A stretch of 41,932 nucleotides of DNA from Rhodocyclaceae bacterium (GTDB lineage: Bacteria > Pseudomonadota > Gammaproteobacteria > Burkholderiales > Rhodocyclaceae): contig JAGWTC010000022.1 of NCBI GenBank assembly GCA_028869135.1, forward strand, positions 1 to 41,932, written 5' to 3'. Of the stretch, positions 8,388 through 20,293 are shown piece after piece. Position numbers and translations under genes: made by a program. The notes under the pieces are model-generated. The model had not been told where the DNA came from and did not search any database. It saw only the letters and a program-made list of their open reading frames with translations. Position 1 is the first letter of the stretch. The number at the start of each line of letters is the position of its first letter.

Positions 8388-8417
8388 AAAAGGGGCAACA
8401 TCAACGTTGCCCCTTTT
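8388..8417 (-). terminator. Terminator after hppA
   Basis: 12-bp perfect stem (8388-8399 with 8406-8417) with a 6-base loop. Its arms are A-rich and T-rich at the base, giving a U run on the minus strand. It lies 27 bases after the hppA stop codon and separates it from the downstream Sel1 gene. Confidence 0.85.
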
Positions 8418-8444
8418 CCTTTTGCAAACCAAGGCGATGCGCCG

Positions 8445-10514
<2,070 letters not shown>

Positions 10515-10593
10515 AGCTCCTCCTCCGTACTTTATTGGTTAGATCGTGACTTGCTCCTGTTTCAGTGGTGGTGATTCAACTACTGCTGCATAG

Positions 10594-10623
10594 ACAAACG
10601 CCTGCATGGTAGCAGGCGTTTGT
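10594..10623 (-). terminator. Hairpin after the phosphofructokinase gene
   Basis: Perfect 12-bp stem (10594-10605 with 10612-10623) with a 6-base loop, 7 bases after the pfp stop. Only a short T-containing stretch follows on the minus strand, so termination into hppA may be partial. It could instead protect or separate the two messages. Confidence 0.6.
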
Positions 10624-10630
10624 TCATCTC

Positions 10631-11890
10631 TTAAATCTTGAAGTCTCCCGGCAGCTTTTTGGCCACCGAAACATTCTTCAGGCGCACATAGTCGGGCAGG
10701 CCATTCTTGTAGGGCGGCGCGTCTTCGCCCTCGATCAGCGGCGCCAGGTAGCGGCGGCAGGCCTCGGTGATGCCGTAGCCATCCTCGGTGATGAAGTCCT
10801 TGGGCATCTTCTTCTCGACATTGGCGACCTGGGCCAGCGGCGCTTCGACGATATCCCACTGGTAGGGGCTGTCGGAGAGGCGACGGATCGCCGGCATCAC
10901 CGCATTCTTGCCGGCAATCGCCATTTCCACGGCGGCCTTGCCGACGGCATAGGCCTGATCGACGTCGGTCTTCGAGGCGATGTGGCGCGCGGCGCGCTGC
11001 AGGTAGTCGGCGACGGCCCAGTGATACTTGTAGCCGAGCTTGGCGTTGATCAGCGCGGCGATCTGCGGGCCGATGCCGCCGAGTTGCGCATGGCCGAAGG
11101 CGTCGCGCGCGCCGGTCTCGGCCATCAGCTTGCCTTCCTTGTTGAGCAGGCCTTCGGACACGCCGACGGTGCAGTAGTCGTACTTCTCGACGGTTTCCTT
11201 GACGCGCGCAATGAAGCTGTCCTCGTCAAAGGGCACTTCCGGAAACAGCAGAATGTGCGGCGGATCGCCGGCCTTCTCGGCGGCCAGGCCGCAGGCCGCA
11301 GTGATCCAGCCGGCATGGCGGCCCATGACTTCCATGACGAAGACCTTGGTCGAGGTGCGCGCCATCGAAGCCACGTCGAAGCCGGCTTCGCGCATCGAGG
11401 TGGCGACGTACTTGGCGACCGAGCCGAAGCCCGGACAGGTGTCGGTCAGCGGCAGGTCGTTGTCCACGGTCTTGGGCACGTGGATGGCCTGCAGCGGATA
11501 GCCCATGGCTTCGGACAACTGCGACACTTTGTTGCAGGTATCGGCCGAGTCGCCGCCGCCGTTGTAGAAGAAATAGCCGATGTCGTGGGCCTTGAACACC
11601 TCAATCAGGCGCTCGTACTGCGCCTTGTGCTCGGTCAGGCTCTTCAGCTTGTAGCGGCAGGAACCGAAGGCGCCCGACGGCGTGGTGCGCAGCGCGGCGA
11701 TGTCGGCGGCGGATTCGAGCGAGGTGTCGATCAGGTCCTCGGTCAGCGCGCCGATGATGCCGTTACGGCCGGCGAAGACCTTGCCGATCTTGTCCGGATG
11801 GGCCCGGGCGGTCTCGATGACGCCGCAGGCGCTGGCATTGATGACGGCGGTGACGCCGCCGGACTGTGCATAGAAGGCATTGCGTGGCAT
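10631..11890 (-). CDS. pfp: Pyrophosphate-dependent 6-phosphofructokinase
   Basis: 419-residue PFK-family enzyme interconverting fructose 6-phosphate + PPi and fructose 1,6-bisphosphate + Pi. D114 in NGGGDSADT and K140 in PKTVDNDLP sit at the two positions that distinguish PPi-using from ATP-using PFKs, where ATP enzymes have glycine at both. The N-terminus MPRNAFYAQSGGVTAVINAS matches the group I know from methanotrophs and related bacteria. The frame is open to 11959, but the ATG at 11890 begins the family sequence. The order pfp-hppA is known from Methylococcus, where the genes are co-transcribed. The reaction is reversible, so it can serve glycolysis or gluconeogenesis. Confidence 0.93.
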   Translation of the reverse strand: MPRNAFYAQSGGVTAVINASACGVIETARAHPDKIGKVFAGRNGIIGALTEDLIDTSLESAADIAALRTTPSGAFGSCRYKLKSLTEHKAQYERLIEVFKAHDIGYFFYNGGGDSADTCNKVSQLSEAMGYPLQAIHVPKTVDNDLPLTDTCPGFGSVAKYVATSMREAGFDVASMARTSTKVFVMEVMGRHAGWITAACGLAAEKAGDPPHILLFPEVPFDEDSFIARVKETVEKYDYCTVGVSEGLLNKEGKLMAETGARDAFGHAQLGGIGPQIAALINAKLGYKYHWAVADYLQRAARHIASKTDVDQAYAVGKAAVEMAIAGKNAVMPAIRRLSDSPYQWDIVEAPLAQVANVEKKMPKDFITEDGYGITEACRRYLAPLIEGEDAPPYKNGLPDYVRLKNVSVAKKLPGDFKI

Positions 11891-11960
11891 GTGTCTGGTC
11901 TCTGTCGTGCGAATTTGTTGATCTTTTGCATCCCCGTGCTCCGGGGATATTACTTGCAAA

Positions 11961-11987
11961 ACAAAGGGGCCTCCTTAGCCCCTTTGT
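11961..11987 (-). terminator. Rho-independent terminator after adk
   Basis: 10-bp stem (11961-11970 with 11978-11987) with a 7-base loop, 9 bases past the adk stop codon. A short TTTGC stretch follows on the minus strand. It separates adk from pfp. Confidence 0.75.
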
Positions 11988-11996
11988 CCGTTTGCC

Positions 11997-12710
<714 letters not shown>

Positions 12711-12786
12711 TCAAAGTTGCCTCGTCCCCGTCCTTTTCCCTCGGGTCCCGCAAGGAACTCCCTTCGGTCAAGAGGCGGCGGCAAGG

Positions 12787-13542
12787 TCAGAAATGCTGGC
12801 GCACGCGCTCCAGGTCCTCGGGCGTATCCACGCCCGGCGGCGGCGCGCTGTCAGTTTCGACCACCGTAATGGCGTCGCCATGCCAGAGCGCCCGCAGCTG
12901 CTCCAGCGACTCCCAGCGCTCCACCGGCGACGGCAGCAGATTGCCGTAGCGGCGCAGAAAACCGACCCGATAGGCATAAATGCCGACATGCCGTTGCAGA
13001 TTGTAGTCGGCCGGCAACTCTTCGCGATTCATGGCGAAGCCGTCGCGATGCCAGGGAATCGGCGCCCGCGAAAAATACAGGGCGCGCCCGTTCTGCGCCG
13101 TCACCACCTTGACCACGTTGGGATTGAAGGCATCCGCGGCGGTATGGATGGCATGGCTGGCGGTGGCGATCGAGGCGCCAGGGTCCTTTTCGAGCGCGGC
13201 GGCGACGGCATCGATCAGCGCCGGCGGAATCAGGGGCTCGTCGCCCTGCACATTGACGACGATCTCGTCGTCGGCCCAGCCCATATGCTCGACCACTTCG
13301 ACAATCCGGTCGGTGCCGCTCGGGTGGTCCGCATGCGTCATGACGGCGGTATAGCCGTACTGCATGACGGCGGCGCGGATGTCCTGCTGGTCACAGGCGA
13401 TGATGATTTCGCTGGCGCCCGATTTTTCCGCCGCCTCGGCGACGCGCACGATCATGGGCTTGCCGCCGATATCGGCCATCGGCTTGCCGGGCAGGCGTGT
13501 GGACGCGAATCGCGCCGGGATGACGACCCTGAACGGGGGCAT
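12787..13542 (-). CDS. kdsB: 3-deoxy-manno-octulosonate cytidylyltransferase
   Basis: 251-residue CMP-KDO synthetase that activates KDO with CTP for transfer to lipid A. The nucleotide-binding start [20 protein letters not shown], the QGDEPLI motif and HVGIYAYR are typical, and the length is normal. It is preceded with an 8-base gap by a Trm112-like gene and upstream of that by lpxK, all on the minus strand. This groups KDO activation with lipid A phosphorylation. Confidence 0.96.
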   Translation of the reverse strand: MPPFRVVIPARFASTRLPGKPMADIGGKPMIVRVAEAAEKSGASEIIIACDQQDIRAAVMQYGYTAVMTHADHPSGTDRIVEVVEHMGWADDEIVVNVQGDEPLIPPALIDAVAAALEKDPGASIATASHAIHTAADAFNPNVVKVVTAQNGRALYFSRAPIPWHRDGFAMNREELPADYNLQRHVGIYAYRVGFLRRYGNLLPSPVERWESLEQLRALWHGDAITVVETDSAPPPGVDTPEDLERVRQHF

Positions 13543-13550
13543 CGCCCGAC

Positions 13551-13736
13551 TCAGGCCTGTTCGGCTTCGGCAGCGTCGAGTTGACGCGCTTCGGATTCAA
13601 GCATGATCGGGATGTCGTCCTTGATGGCATAGGCCAGACGGCAGGGACGGCACACGAGTTCGCTCTGCGCCTTATGGTGTTGCAACGGTCCCTTGCATAC
13701 AGGGCAGACCAGAATCTCAAGCAGGCGCGCGTCCAT
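13551..13736 (-). CDS. Trm112-like zinc-ribbon protein (YcaR family)
   Basis: 61-residue protein with CPVC (about residues 11-14) and CRPC (29-32) pairs, a likely zinc ribbon, and the ending [11 protein letters not shown] typical of UPF0434/YcaR. Eukaryotic Trm112 activates methyltransferases; the bacterial role is not settled. Its first 20 bases overlap the end of lpxK, and kdsB follows after 8 bases, which points to translational coupling. This placement between lpxK and kdsB is conserved in many proteobacteria. Confidence 0.92.
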   Translation of the reverse strand: MDARLLEILVCPVCKGPLQHHKAQSELVCRPCRLAYAIKDDIPIMLESEARQLDAAEAEQA

Positions 13737-14739
13737 TCAGCTTCTCCACGATCAGTTGATCCAGGCCCGGGGACAGCACCGCCGTCACCGGCAGCACCCA
13801 TGCTTCGACATCCGGAGCCAGTACTGCGCGCAATTTTACCGCATCCTTCTCGGTGCTCAGAATCACGCCGTCGCCGAAGGCCAGCTCGCCGGCTTCATAG
13901 GCATGATGATCGGGAAAGGCGTGCGGCTCGAACGCCAGCCCCAAGGCTTTCAAGTGATCGAAGAAGCGCTGCGGCTCGCCGATGCCGGCCACCGCATGCA
14001 AGGTCCTTTCCCGCAACGCGGCGGCGGCGATTTTTCGCGCCGGATCGTGCAACGCGAAGAATTCCGCGCCTTCCAGACGCATGGAGAACACCGCGGCGGG
14101 AGAACCGGCCATCTCGATCGCGGCCAGCGGCGCGTCGTTGAGCACCACGGCGTCAACCTCGCGCAGACGATTTATAGGCTCGCGCAGGGGGCCGGCCGGC
14201 AATTGCCAGCCGTTGCCGAGGCCGCGCCGGTCGAACACCGCAATCTCGAAATCGCGCGCCAGACGATAGTGCTGCAGGCCGTCGTCACACAGAATCAGAT
14301 CCACTTCGGGATGGGTCGCCAGCAAGGCCTTGCCCGCTGCGACCCGGTCGGCGCCGACGAACACGGGACAGTTGGCGCGCCGGCGCAGCAGCAGCGGCTC
14401 ATCACCGACGACGCCGGCCGAGCTGTCGGGACGGACTTCCATCTCGCCCGACACCGCGCCGCCGTAGCCGCGGCTGATGATGGCGGGCGCATAGCCGCGC
14501 CGGCGCAGCGCCTCGACCAGATGCAGCGTCAGCGGCGTCTTGCCGGCCCCGCCGACGGTAATGCCGCCGACCACGACGACGGGCACGGCCAGGCGTTGCG
14601 CCACGAGGCGCGCACGGCGCCGCCGCGCAAGCCAGGCAAACAGGTGGGAAAGCGGCCACAGCAGGCCGGAGACAAAATTGCGGTGCAGCCAGAAGGCGGG
14701 GAAGCCCGCCTTCTGCCTACTTGCTGTTCTGGGTGGCAA
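13717..14739 (-). CDS. lpxK: Tetraacyldisaccharide 4'-kinase
   Basis: Adds the 4'-phosphate to the lipid A precursor at the inner membrane. The core is unmistakable: a hydrophobic amphipathic N-terminal helix ([15 protein letters not shown]), then [17 protein letters not shown] with the P-loop, then ISRGYGG and the DDGLQHY motif. The start is a problem: no ATG or GTG lies between the end of exbD and the conserved sequence. TTG at 14739 (overlapping exbD by 23 bases, about 340 residues) is used here; CTG at 14688 is the next option. A perfect 10-bp hairpin at 14691-14714 covers the region between them. A frameshift or sequencing error near the start cannot be excluded. Confidence 0.88.
   Translation of the reverse strand: MPPRTASRQKAGFPAFWLHRNFVSGLLWPLSHLFAWLARRRRARLVAQRLAVPVVVVGGITVGGAGKTPLTLHLVEALRRRGYAPAIISRGYGGAVSGEMEVRPDSSAGVVGDEPLLLRRRANCPVFVGADRVAAGKALLATHPEVDLILCDDGLQHYRLARDFEIAVFDRRGLGNGWQLPAGPLREPINRLREVDAVVLNDAPLAAIEMAGSPAAVFSMRLEGAEFFALHDPARKIAAAALRERTLHAVAGIGEPQRFFDHLKALGLAFEPHAFPDHHAYEAGELAFGDGVILSTEKDAVKLRAVLAPDVEAWVLPVTAVLSPGLDQLIVEKLNGRAPA
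14691..14714 (-). promoter_or_regulatory. Perfect hairpin over the lpxK start region
   Basis: 10-bp perfect stem (14691-14700 with 14705-14714) and a GAAG tetraloop (CTTC on the transcribed sense). It begins 3 bases after the exbD stop codon. No T tract follows, so it is not a classic terminator. It could modulate lpxK translation or partially end the exbBD message. Confidence 0.5.
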
Positions 14740-15133
14740 AGGAGATGTGCGAGAGCCCCGCCGATTGCGCCGCCTGCATGACGTCGATGACGCTCTGGTG
14801 CGTTGCCTTCGCATCCGCGCTGATGACGACGACCGGGTCCTTCTCGGCGTCGCCGGCGACGCGCTTGATCGCCGCGGCAATGGCCTGCACGTCGCGGCCG
14901 GCCGAAACCTTGTTCACCAGCACGTCGCCGCTGGCGGTCACCGCCACGTTGATTTCGGCGGGTTGCTCTGCCGGCGGCGGTCCGTCGGCCGTGGGCAGAT
15001 TGATTTCCAGCCCCGAGAACTTCGAATAGGTGGTGGTGACCATCAGAAAGATCAGGATCACCAGCAGCACGTCGATCAAGGGAATGAAATTGATCTCGGG
15101 CTCTTCGCGATGGCGGCCGCGTTGAAAATTCAT
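14717..15133 (-). CDS. exbD: ExbD/TolR-family biopolymer transport protein
   Basis: 138-residue inner-membrane protein with one N-terminal membrane helix (about residues 17-37, FIPLIDVLLVILIFLMV) carrying the conserved aspartate D21. A periplasmic domain (VTASGDVLVNKV, VVISADAKATHQSVIDVM) follows. With ExbB it uses the proton gradient to energise TonB-dependent outer-membrane uptake. No tonB is in the window. The pair heads the lpxK cluster, as in many betaproteobacteria, so a TolR-like envelope role is also possible. Confidence 0.92.
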   Translation of the reverse strand: MNFQRGRHREEPEINFIPLIDVLLVILIFLMVTTTYSKFSGLEINLPTADGPPPAEQPAEINVAVTASGDVLVNKVSAGRDVQAIAAAIKRVAGDAEKDPVVVISADAKATHQSVIDVMQAAQSAGLSHISFATQNSK

Positions 15134-15177
15134 GGCTGTGCCTTTTGCTTAGTTGCGCTCAGTTGCACTTGGTTCGC

Positions 15178-15786
15178 TTACTTGCGATCGCCGTGGACCA
15201 GCTCGACCAGTTTCACCGCCTGCAGCTCCATGTCGACGATCAGGCTGTCGACCAGGGCGCGGAAGTGACGGTAGAAGATCATGCTCGGAATCGCGATGAC
15301 CAGACCGAAGCCGGTGTTGTAGAGCGCCACCGAAATGCCGTGGGCCAGCATCTGCGGGTTGTTGCCGCCGCTGACGGTCGGCGAGCCGAAGATTTCGATC
15401 ATGCCGACCACGGTGCCGAACAGGCCCATCAGCGGGCTGATCGCGGCGATGGTGCCAAGCGTGGTCAGGAAGCGCTCCAGCTCATGCGCAACGCCACGGC
15501 CGGCCTCCTCGATGGATTCCTTCATGATCTCGCGCGAGCTCTTCATATTGGCAAGGCCGGCGGCAAACACGCGGCCCAAGGGCGAGTGAGCTTCAAGCCT
15601 GTGCAGCGCCTCGGCCGAGACATTGCCCTGGCGCACGTCGGCGACCACGCTTTGCAGCAGGCCCGGCGGCGTGATCTTGGCACGGCGCAAGGAGGTCAGG
15701 CGCTCGATGATCAGCGCAACGGAAATGATGGAAGCCAGCAGCAACGGCCAGATCGGCCAGCCGGCCGCCTGAAGGATGGAGAACAC
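15178..15786 (-). CDS. exbB: ExbB/TolQ/MotA-family proton channel protein
   Basis: 202-residue membrane protein with three helices (about residues 7-27, 100-125 and 145-170). The family core is GTIAAISPLMGLFGTVVGMI and HGISVALYNTGFGLVIAIPS. It forms the proton channel together with ExbD. A long frame is open upstream, but the GTG at 15786 was chosen because the membrane sequence starts there and AGGAG lies 7 bases before it. exbD follows after 44 bases. Confidence 0.93.
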   Translation of the reverse strand: MFSILQAAGWPIWPLLLASIISVALIIERLTSLRRAKITPPGLLQSVVADVRQGNVSAEALHRLEAHSPLGRVFAAGLANMKSSREIMKESIEEAGRGVAHELERFLTTLGTIAAISPLMGLFGTVVGMIEIFGSPTVSGGNNPQMLAHGISVALYNTGFGLVIAIPSMIFYRHFRALVDSLIVDMELQAVKLVELVHGDRK

Positions 15787-15879
15787 TGAAACGCTCCTCG
15801 AAATATCGGACAGCCCGCACTTTAGCCCCGGGCGTAAAACTAGACAAGCTGAATAAAGGCTGAAAAAGTAACCAATCAA

Positions 15880-15896
15880 GGCCATATATAATGGCC
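15880..15896 (+). promoter_or_regulatory. TATAAT -10 element inside a small inverted repeat
   Basis: A perfect TATAAT lies at 15887-15892, within the inverted repeat GGCCAT-ATATA-ATGGCC (15880-15896). It sits only about 10 bases before the ATG at 15902, so a transcript started here would have almost no leader. No convincing -35 box is seen at the right distance. Confidence 0.4.
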
Positions 15897-15901
15897 CTGC
15901 A

Positions 15902-17341
15902 ATGAACGCCCCAAATGCAGACCTCCTGCTTGCCCAACAGTGGCTGGCCAGGCTTGCCGAACAGGCAGGCGGGCAGTCCATGGGGCCTGCGGAACTGGCG
16001 TTGCCGCCACGCTGGGTGGATGCCGCCGCCGCGCTGGCGGGGCTGGTGCTGGCCGAAGGCAAGCAGATACAGATCGTCGTGCCCGACGACGAAACCCTGC
16101 CCGAGCTATCCAACGCGCTGGACATTGACCTGCGGCCGCTGTGCCTGGTCCTGCCGGAAGCCGATTTCGCCACCCGCATCGCCCTGCGCGCCACGCTGAC
16201 GCTGCTCAAGAGTCGCCTCAACCGGCATGCCGACGCCAATCCGGTCTGGGAAAGCCAGCGCCGCCACATCGAGCGTCTCGCCGGCAGCTGGCAGGCGGCG
16301 CTCGTCTGGGGGCAGAGCGAAACCGAAGCGGCCTGGCCGGAAGACATTGCCCATCTGTTCCCGGCGCGCCTGCTGCCGGCCAGCCATGCGGTCGAATTCG
16401 GCGTCCCGGCCGACCTGCAACTGCTGATCGCCCCCGAGCGCATGCCAGCCGACCAGCGCGACGCGCTGGTCCATCTGGCACCGCGCGTCCTGTGTCTTTC
16501 GGCCGCCGGCCGCGGCAACGAACGGCGCCAGTTGGTAACTTTCAACACGGAGCAGCGCCAACGCTACGAGCTCGACGTGCTGACGCGCGAAATCGCCGAG
16601 CTGGAGCTCGAGCTCGCCACGGTGCAGGCCGAAATCGCCGACTTCAGCCTGCGCTACCACACCGTCGTCGGCAAGCTCATGGTGGAGCTCGATGCGTTGC
16701 AGGCCCAAATCGCCGCCGCCGAGGCCGCGCAGATGCCGGACGACGTTGCGCTCAAGCAGGCCGCCGAACAATCGCAGGCGCAGGCCGAACGCTCGCAGCA
16801 GGAACAACGGCGTTTCGAGGAAGCACCGCACAAGGAGCCGGCGCCCGAAGCCCGGCCTTTCGCGCCCTCGCGCGATCTCAAGAAACTCTATCGCCAGATC
16901 GCGCAGAAGATTCACCCGGACCGCGCCACCAGCGAGACCGATCGAAGCTGGCGCACCCGTCTGATGAGCGAGGCCACCCGCGCCTACCGCAATGAAGACG
17001 AGGCCGGTCTGCGCGAAGTCCTGACGCTGTGGCAGGAGGGCGCTGTCGACAATGATGCGGGCGACCGCGCAACACGCGGCAGCGCAGCGACAAGTGCGCT
17101 GGCAGTCCAGTTGCAGCGCATGAAGGCCCGCCTCGCCGCCATTCAGGGCGAGCTCGACCGGCTGCTTGCCTCCCGCCTCTACGAGCTTTTCGTCGCCGCA
17201 CGCCTGGCGCGGCGTCAGAGCCGCGATCTGCTGCAGGAAATGGCGGTCACCGTCGACCTGCAGCTCGACGCCGCGCGTCTGCGCCTGCGGGAACTGACCA
17301 AGGATGCCCCGACCCATCCGGAGGAAACGCACGATGCGTAA
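15902..17341 (+). CDS. J-domain protein with C-terminal J domain and coiled coils
   Basis: 479-residue protein. Residues 1-220 have no motif I recognise. About 220-300 is strongly charged and helical (EIAELELELATVQAEIA), a likely coiled coil. A J domain lies at about 322-380 with the HPD motif at 338-340 (LYRQIAQKIHPDRA). A second helical region covers 405-470. J-domain proteins stimulate Hsp70/DnaK ATPase and recruit it to a client. An internal J domain without a G/F region or zinc fingers makes it class C, so the client is specific and unknown. There is no Shine-Dalgarno site before the ATG. The last 8 bases overlap the next gene. Confidence 0.82.
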   Translation: MNAPNADLLLAQQWLARLAEQAGGQSMGPAELALPPRWVDAAAALAGLVLAEGKQIQIVVPDDETLPELSNALDIDLRPLCLVLPEADFATRIALRATLTLLKSRLNRHADANPVWESQRRHIERLAGSWQAALVWGQSETEAAWPEDIAHLFPARLLPASHAVEFGVPADLQLLIAPERMPADQRDALVHLAPRVLCLSAAGRGNERRQLVTFNTEQRQRYELDVLTREIAELELELATVQAEIADFSLRYHTVVGKLMVELDALQAQIAAAEAAQMPDDVALKQAAEQSQAQAERSQQEQRRFEEAPHKEPAPEARPFAPSRDLKKLYRQIAQKIHPDRATSETDRSWRTRLMSEATRAYRNEDEAGLREVLTLWQEGAVDNDAGDRATRGSAATSALAVQLQRMKARLAAIQGELDRLLASRLYELFVAARLARRQSRDLLQEMAVTVDLQLDAARLRLRELTKDAPTHPEETHDA

Positions 17342-17717
17342 GCTGCTTGCTGTCGCGGCAACTGCGCTGGCGCTCTGCGGTACGCCCGTCGCTCATGCGG
17401 ATGTCATGCCCCTGCCCGGCGGCCCGCGTATGTCGGACTGTGCCAAGTCGCGGGACCCGGCGCGCTGCGAAGCGCGCCTGCGCGCGCGCCGGGCCTGCAG
17501 CGCCATGCGCGGCGACACCAAGCGCCTGTGCATGGACGCCTATATGGTTTCGCCGGATTGCGCGCACGCCGACAATCCCAAGCGCTGCGTCGTGCAGCGG
17601 CATGCCGAGCAGGCCTGCCACGGCAAGCAGGGCAAGGTCTACAAATCCTGCATGCAGGCGGAGCTGAAGAAAAAGCCGAAGCACATCACCGCCTATCAGC
17701 CGGCGCCCAGGCCTTAG
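17334..17717 (+). CDS. Secreted cysteine-rich protein with a duplicated 4-Cys module
   Basis: 127 residues. A Sec signal peptide covers about 1-22, ending AHA before D23. The mature part has two copies of one module: cysteines at 36, 45, 55, 66 and again at 76, 85, 95, 106, with identical spacing (CX8CX9CX10C) and a period of exactly 40. Both copies begin DCA and share P-x-R-C, A-C, G and CM-x-A. Eight cysteines in the periplasm suggest disulfides or metal/haem binding, but no CXXCH is present. I do not recognise the family. The start overlaps the J-domain gene by 8 bases, suggesting coupled translation. The tail is basic and proline-rich. Confidence 0.75.
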   Translation: MRKLLAVAATALALCGTPVAHADVMPLPGGPRMSDCAKSRDPARCEARLRARRACSAMRGDTKRLCMDAYMVSPDCAHADNPKRCVVQRHAEQACHGKQGKVYKSCMQAELKKKPKHITAYQPAPRP

Positions 17718-17736
17718 CTCTCATTTCGACGCGGCA

Positions 17737-18069
17737 ATGCAATTTCTCCAGACGCTGGGCCTGTTCGCCCTCACCGCCGTGGCCGAAATCGTCGGCTGCT
17801 ACCTCCCCTGGCTGTGGCTCAGGAAAAATGGCAGCGCCTGGCTGCTGCTGCCGGCCGCCTTGAGCCTCGCGGTTTTCGCCTGGCTGCTCACGCTGCATCC
17901 GCAGGCGGCCGGGCGTATCTACGCGGCCTACGGCGGCGTCTATATCGCCGTCGCGCTGCTCTGGCTCTGGGCCGTCGACGGCATCCGGCCCGGCCCCTGG
18001 GACTATGTCGGCGCGGGCGTGGCGCTGTGCGGAATGGCGATCATCATGTTCGCCCCCGGCCAGCGCTGA
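17737..18069 (+). CDS. YnfA/UPF0060-family membrane protein
   Basis: 110 residues with four membrane helices (about 5-25, 32-52, 60-80, 86-106). Conserved family segments are [35 protein letters not shown] and [13 protein letters not shown]. The family is related to small multidrug-resistance transporters, but a transport function here is inferred only. It lies 19 bases after the cysteine-rich gene and faces the chemoreceptor gene with 7 bases between stops. Confidence 0.92.
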   Translation: MQFLQTLGLFALTAVAEIVGCYLPWLWLRKNGSAWLLLPAALSLAVFAWLLTLHPQAAGRIYAAYGGVYIAVALLWLWAVDGIRPGPWDYVGAGVALCGMAIIMFAPGQR

Positions 18070-18076
18070 AAACCAC

Positions 18077-20059
18077 TCAGGCCTTGAAGCGGCCGACCGC
18101 GTCGCGCAGTTCGCGGGCAAGCTCGTCCAGACGATGCGCGGTGGCATTGTTGGCCTCCACCGCCTCGCTGTTGTGCTCGGTTCGCTGCGCGATTTCCTCG
18201 ATGCTCACGGCCACCTGCCGGATGGCCGCGTCCTGTTCCTGCAGTGCGCCCGAGATCGCCATGACGTTTTCGGCGACCTTGCGCGAGCCGGTCTCGATGC
18301 GGCCGAGCGCCTCTTCGGAACGGCCGACAAGATCCAGACTGGCGTGGGCCTGCGCGTTGGCCTCCTGCATCGCCGCCACGCTGCCGTCCACGCCTTGCTG
18401 CATGAGCTGAATCACCTCGCCGATCTCCTGCGTCGCCTGGCCGGTGCGCTCGGCCAGCTTGCGCACTTCGTCGGCGACGACGGCAAAGCCGCGCCCCTGC
18501 TCGCCAGCCCGTGCCGCTTCGATGGCGGCGTTGAGCGCAAGCAGATTGGTCTGATCGGCGATCTCACGGATAACCTTGACGATGCCGCCTATCCTCTGCG
18601 AGGACTCGCTCAGCCCGGTCACATTGATGGTCGAGGTTTCAATCAGGCCGGCGATGCTGCGCATATTGCCGACCGCCTCGTTCATGACGCGCATGGCGGC
18701 GTCCGTATCCTCGCGCGCCCTGGCGACTTCGGCGGCCGCCATCTGCGCGTTGTTCGAGGTCTCGCTGACGCTGACCGAGGCCTGCTCGACGGCAGCGGCC
18801 ACCGAAGCGGTGGCGTCGGCCTGCGCGAGCGAGCTTTCGTGCACCTTCTCGCTCGAATCGGCGAGCGATACCGCGGCCGAAGTGACGGCCGAACTGGAAG
18901 CGCGCATTTCGGACAGGATTTCTCGGAAGCGGGCCATCAACTGATTGAAGGCGCGGCCGGCGCGCTGCACTTCCAACGGTCCGCCCTCGGGTACATCCTG
19001 GGTAAAGTCGTTTTCGGCAATCGCATGCTCGGCGACCCGAACCTCGTCGCGCAGCGGCTTGCCGATGCCGCCGGCAACGCGCACCGAATAAACAACGACG
19101 CCAAGAAAAACCACCACGCACAGGGCCGTATAGGCATACAGATTGAAGCGGTTGCGCTCCACCAGCGCTCCGGCGGCGGCATCGATATTCGAGGTGGCCA
19201 CCTTCTCGGTCGCCAGCAGCGCGTCGATCTTGGCGGTCATGCTGGCAAACCATTGCGTCGGGTCGACATCGAAACCGCCCGTCGGTGCGCGTTCCACCAG
19301 CAGCGCACGCATGCGCTCGACCTCTCCGGCGGCGGAACCGCCGAGGGCAGCGGCGAGCGATGCGCGCTCGGCATCACCGGTCAGATTGCGGAACAGGTCC
19401 AGATAGGCGGTCTGCTTGTGGATGCGTTCGAGAATGCCGTGCAGGCGGGGCGCGTCCACCGCATTGGCGGCAAACACCGCCGTCGCCAGCGCGCGCTCCT
19501 GACCTGCGAACTCCTTGGCCTCGACCAGCGCCAGATAGGCGGTGCTGCGCTGGGCGATGCCGACATCGCCGGAGAAACCGCCAGTGCCGGCAATCACCTT
19601 GATTAGCCCGGCAATCGTGCCGGTGTAGTGGGCAACCGCTTCGGCGACCGGCAGCTCATGACGATCCACCCGTTCGCGCACGGACTTCAGCGCCTCCAGC
19701 GAACGGCCGGCATCCCCCAGCGCATCGCCGAGCTTGCCGTAGGCATTGCCGCCCAGCTTCGCCGCCAGCGCCTGGAAGGCAACCTGCGCCGCATCCGTCT
19801 TGCCGCGCATATTGGGCAGGGTATAGGCAAACTTCTGCCCCCTGGACTGCAGGAAGCCCACCGTCATGCCGCGCTCCACCTGCAAGGCGTGGACCAACAC
19901 GCCGGCGGCCACCGCCACTTCAAGCACGCTTTGCGTGCGGCTGGCGCTCTGATAGCCCTCAAACGCGGTGCGCACCAGACTGCCCGAGCTGATCAGCAAG
20001 GCCAGCAGCGGCACGGCCATGAGCAGGAAAAGGCGCTGCTTGACGGTAGTCGATGACAT
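18077..20059 (-). CDS. Methyl-accepting chemotaxis protein with NIT sensor domain
   Basis: 660-residue chemoreceptor. TM1 covers about 8-30. A large helical periplasmic domain (about 45-295) resembles the nitrate/nitrite-sensing NIT domain ([19 protein letters not shown]). TM2 is 307-327, then HAMP to about 385 and a methyl-accepting signalling domain (400-655). The hairpin tip [20 protein letters not shown] (501-520) is intact. It signals to CheA/CheW and biases flagellar rotation or a related output. The ligand is inferred from the domain only. There is no CheR-binding pentapeptide at the C-terminus. The start at 20059 has AGAGG at good spacing. No che genes are adjacent. Confidence 0.92.
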   Translation of the reverse strand: MSSTTVKQRLFLLMAVPLLALLISSGSLVRTAFEGYQSASRTQSVLEVAVAAGVLVHALQVERGMTVGFLQSRGQKFAYTLPNMRGKTDAAQVAFQALAAKLGGNAYGKLGDALGDAGRSLEALKSVRERVDRHELPVAEAVAHYTGTIAGLIKVIAGTGGFSGDVGIAQRSTAYLALVEAKEFAGQERALATAVFAANAVDAPRLHGILERIHKQTAYLDLFRNLTGDAERASLAAALGGSAAGEVERMRALLVERAPTGGFDVDPTQWFASMTAKIDALLATEKVATSNIDAAAGALVERNRFNLYAYTALCVVVFLGVVVYSVRVAGGIGKPLRDEVRVAEHAIAENDFTQDVPEGGPLEVQRAGRAFNQLMARFREILSEMRASSSAVTSAAVSLADSSEKVHESSLAQADATASVAAAVEQASVSVSETSNNAQMAAAEVARAREDTDAAMRVMNEAVGNMRSIAGLIETSTINVTGLSESSQRIGGIVKVIREIADQTNLLALNAAIEAARAGEQGRGFAVVADEVRKLAERTGQATQEIGEVIQLMQQGVDGSVAAMQEANAQAHASLDLVGRSEEALGRIETGSRKVAENVMAISGALQEQDAAIRQVAVSIEEIAQRTEHNSEAVEANNATAHRLDELARELRDAVGRFKA

Positions 20060-20293
20060 AAAACCTCTTTCTCGGGCAATCAATTAAAAGTCGGAAGGGT
20101 GTGGCGCAGGCCCGACGCCATCCATGACGGAAGCACCGCCGCACAAACGACGGGGCGGCGCAATGCGCAATGGGCTGTCTGTCGATGCACCGCCTATTCT
20201 AATCATGCTTGAGTCACCCGCCTTGTCGCAACGCAAGCTTTCTGCGGAAGCCGCCGGGCAGCTTCGCCGGCAACGTTCGGTTAAGATAGCAGG

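Noticed and set aside
20060-20293. Search for a c-di-GMP or other riboswitch between the chemoreceptor and the hydrolase
   Set aside because: No conserved riboswitch core could be recognised on either strand.
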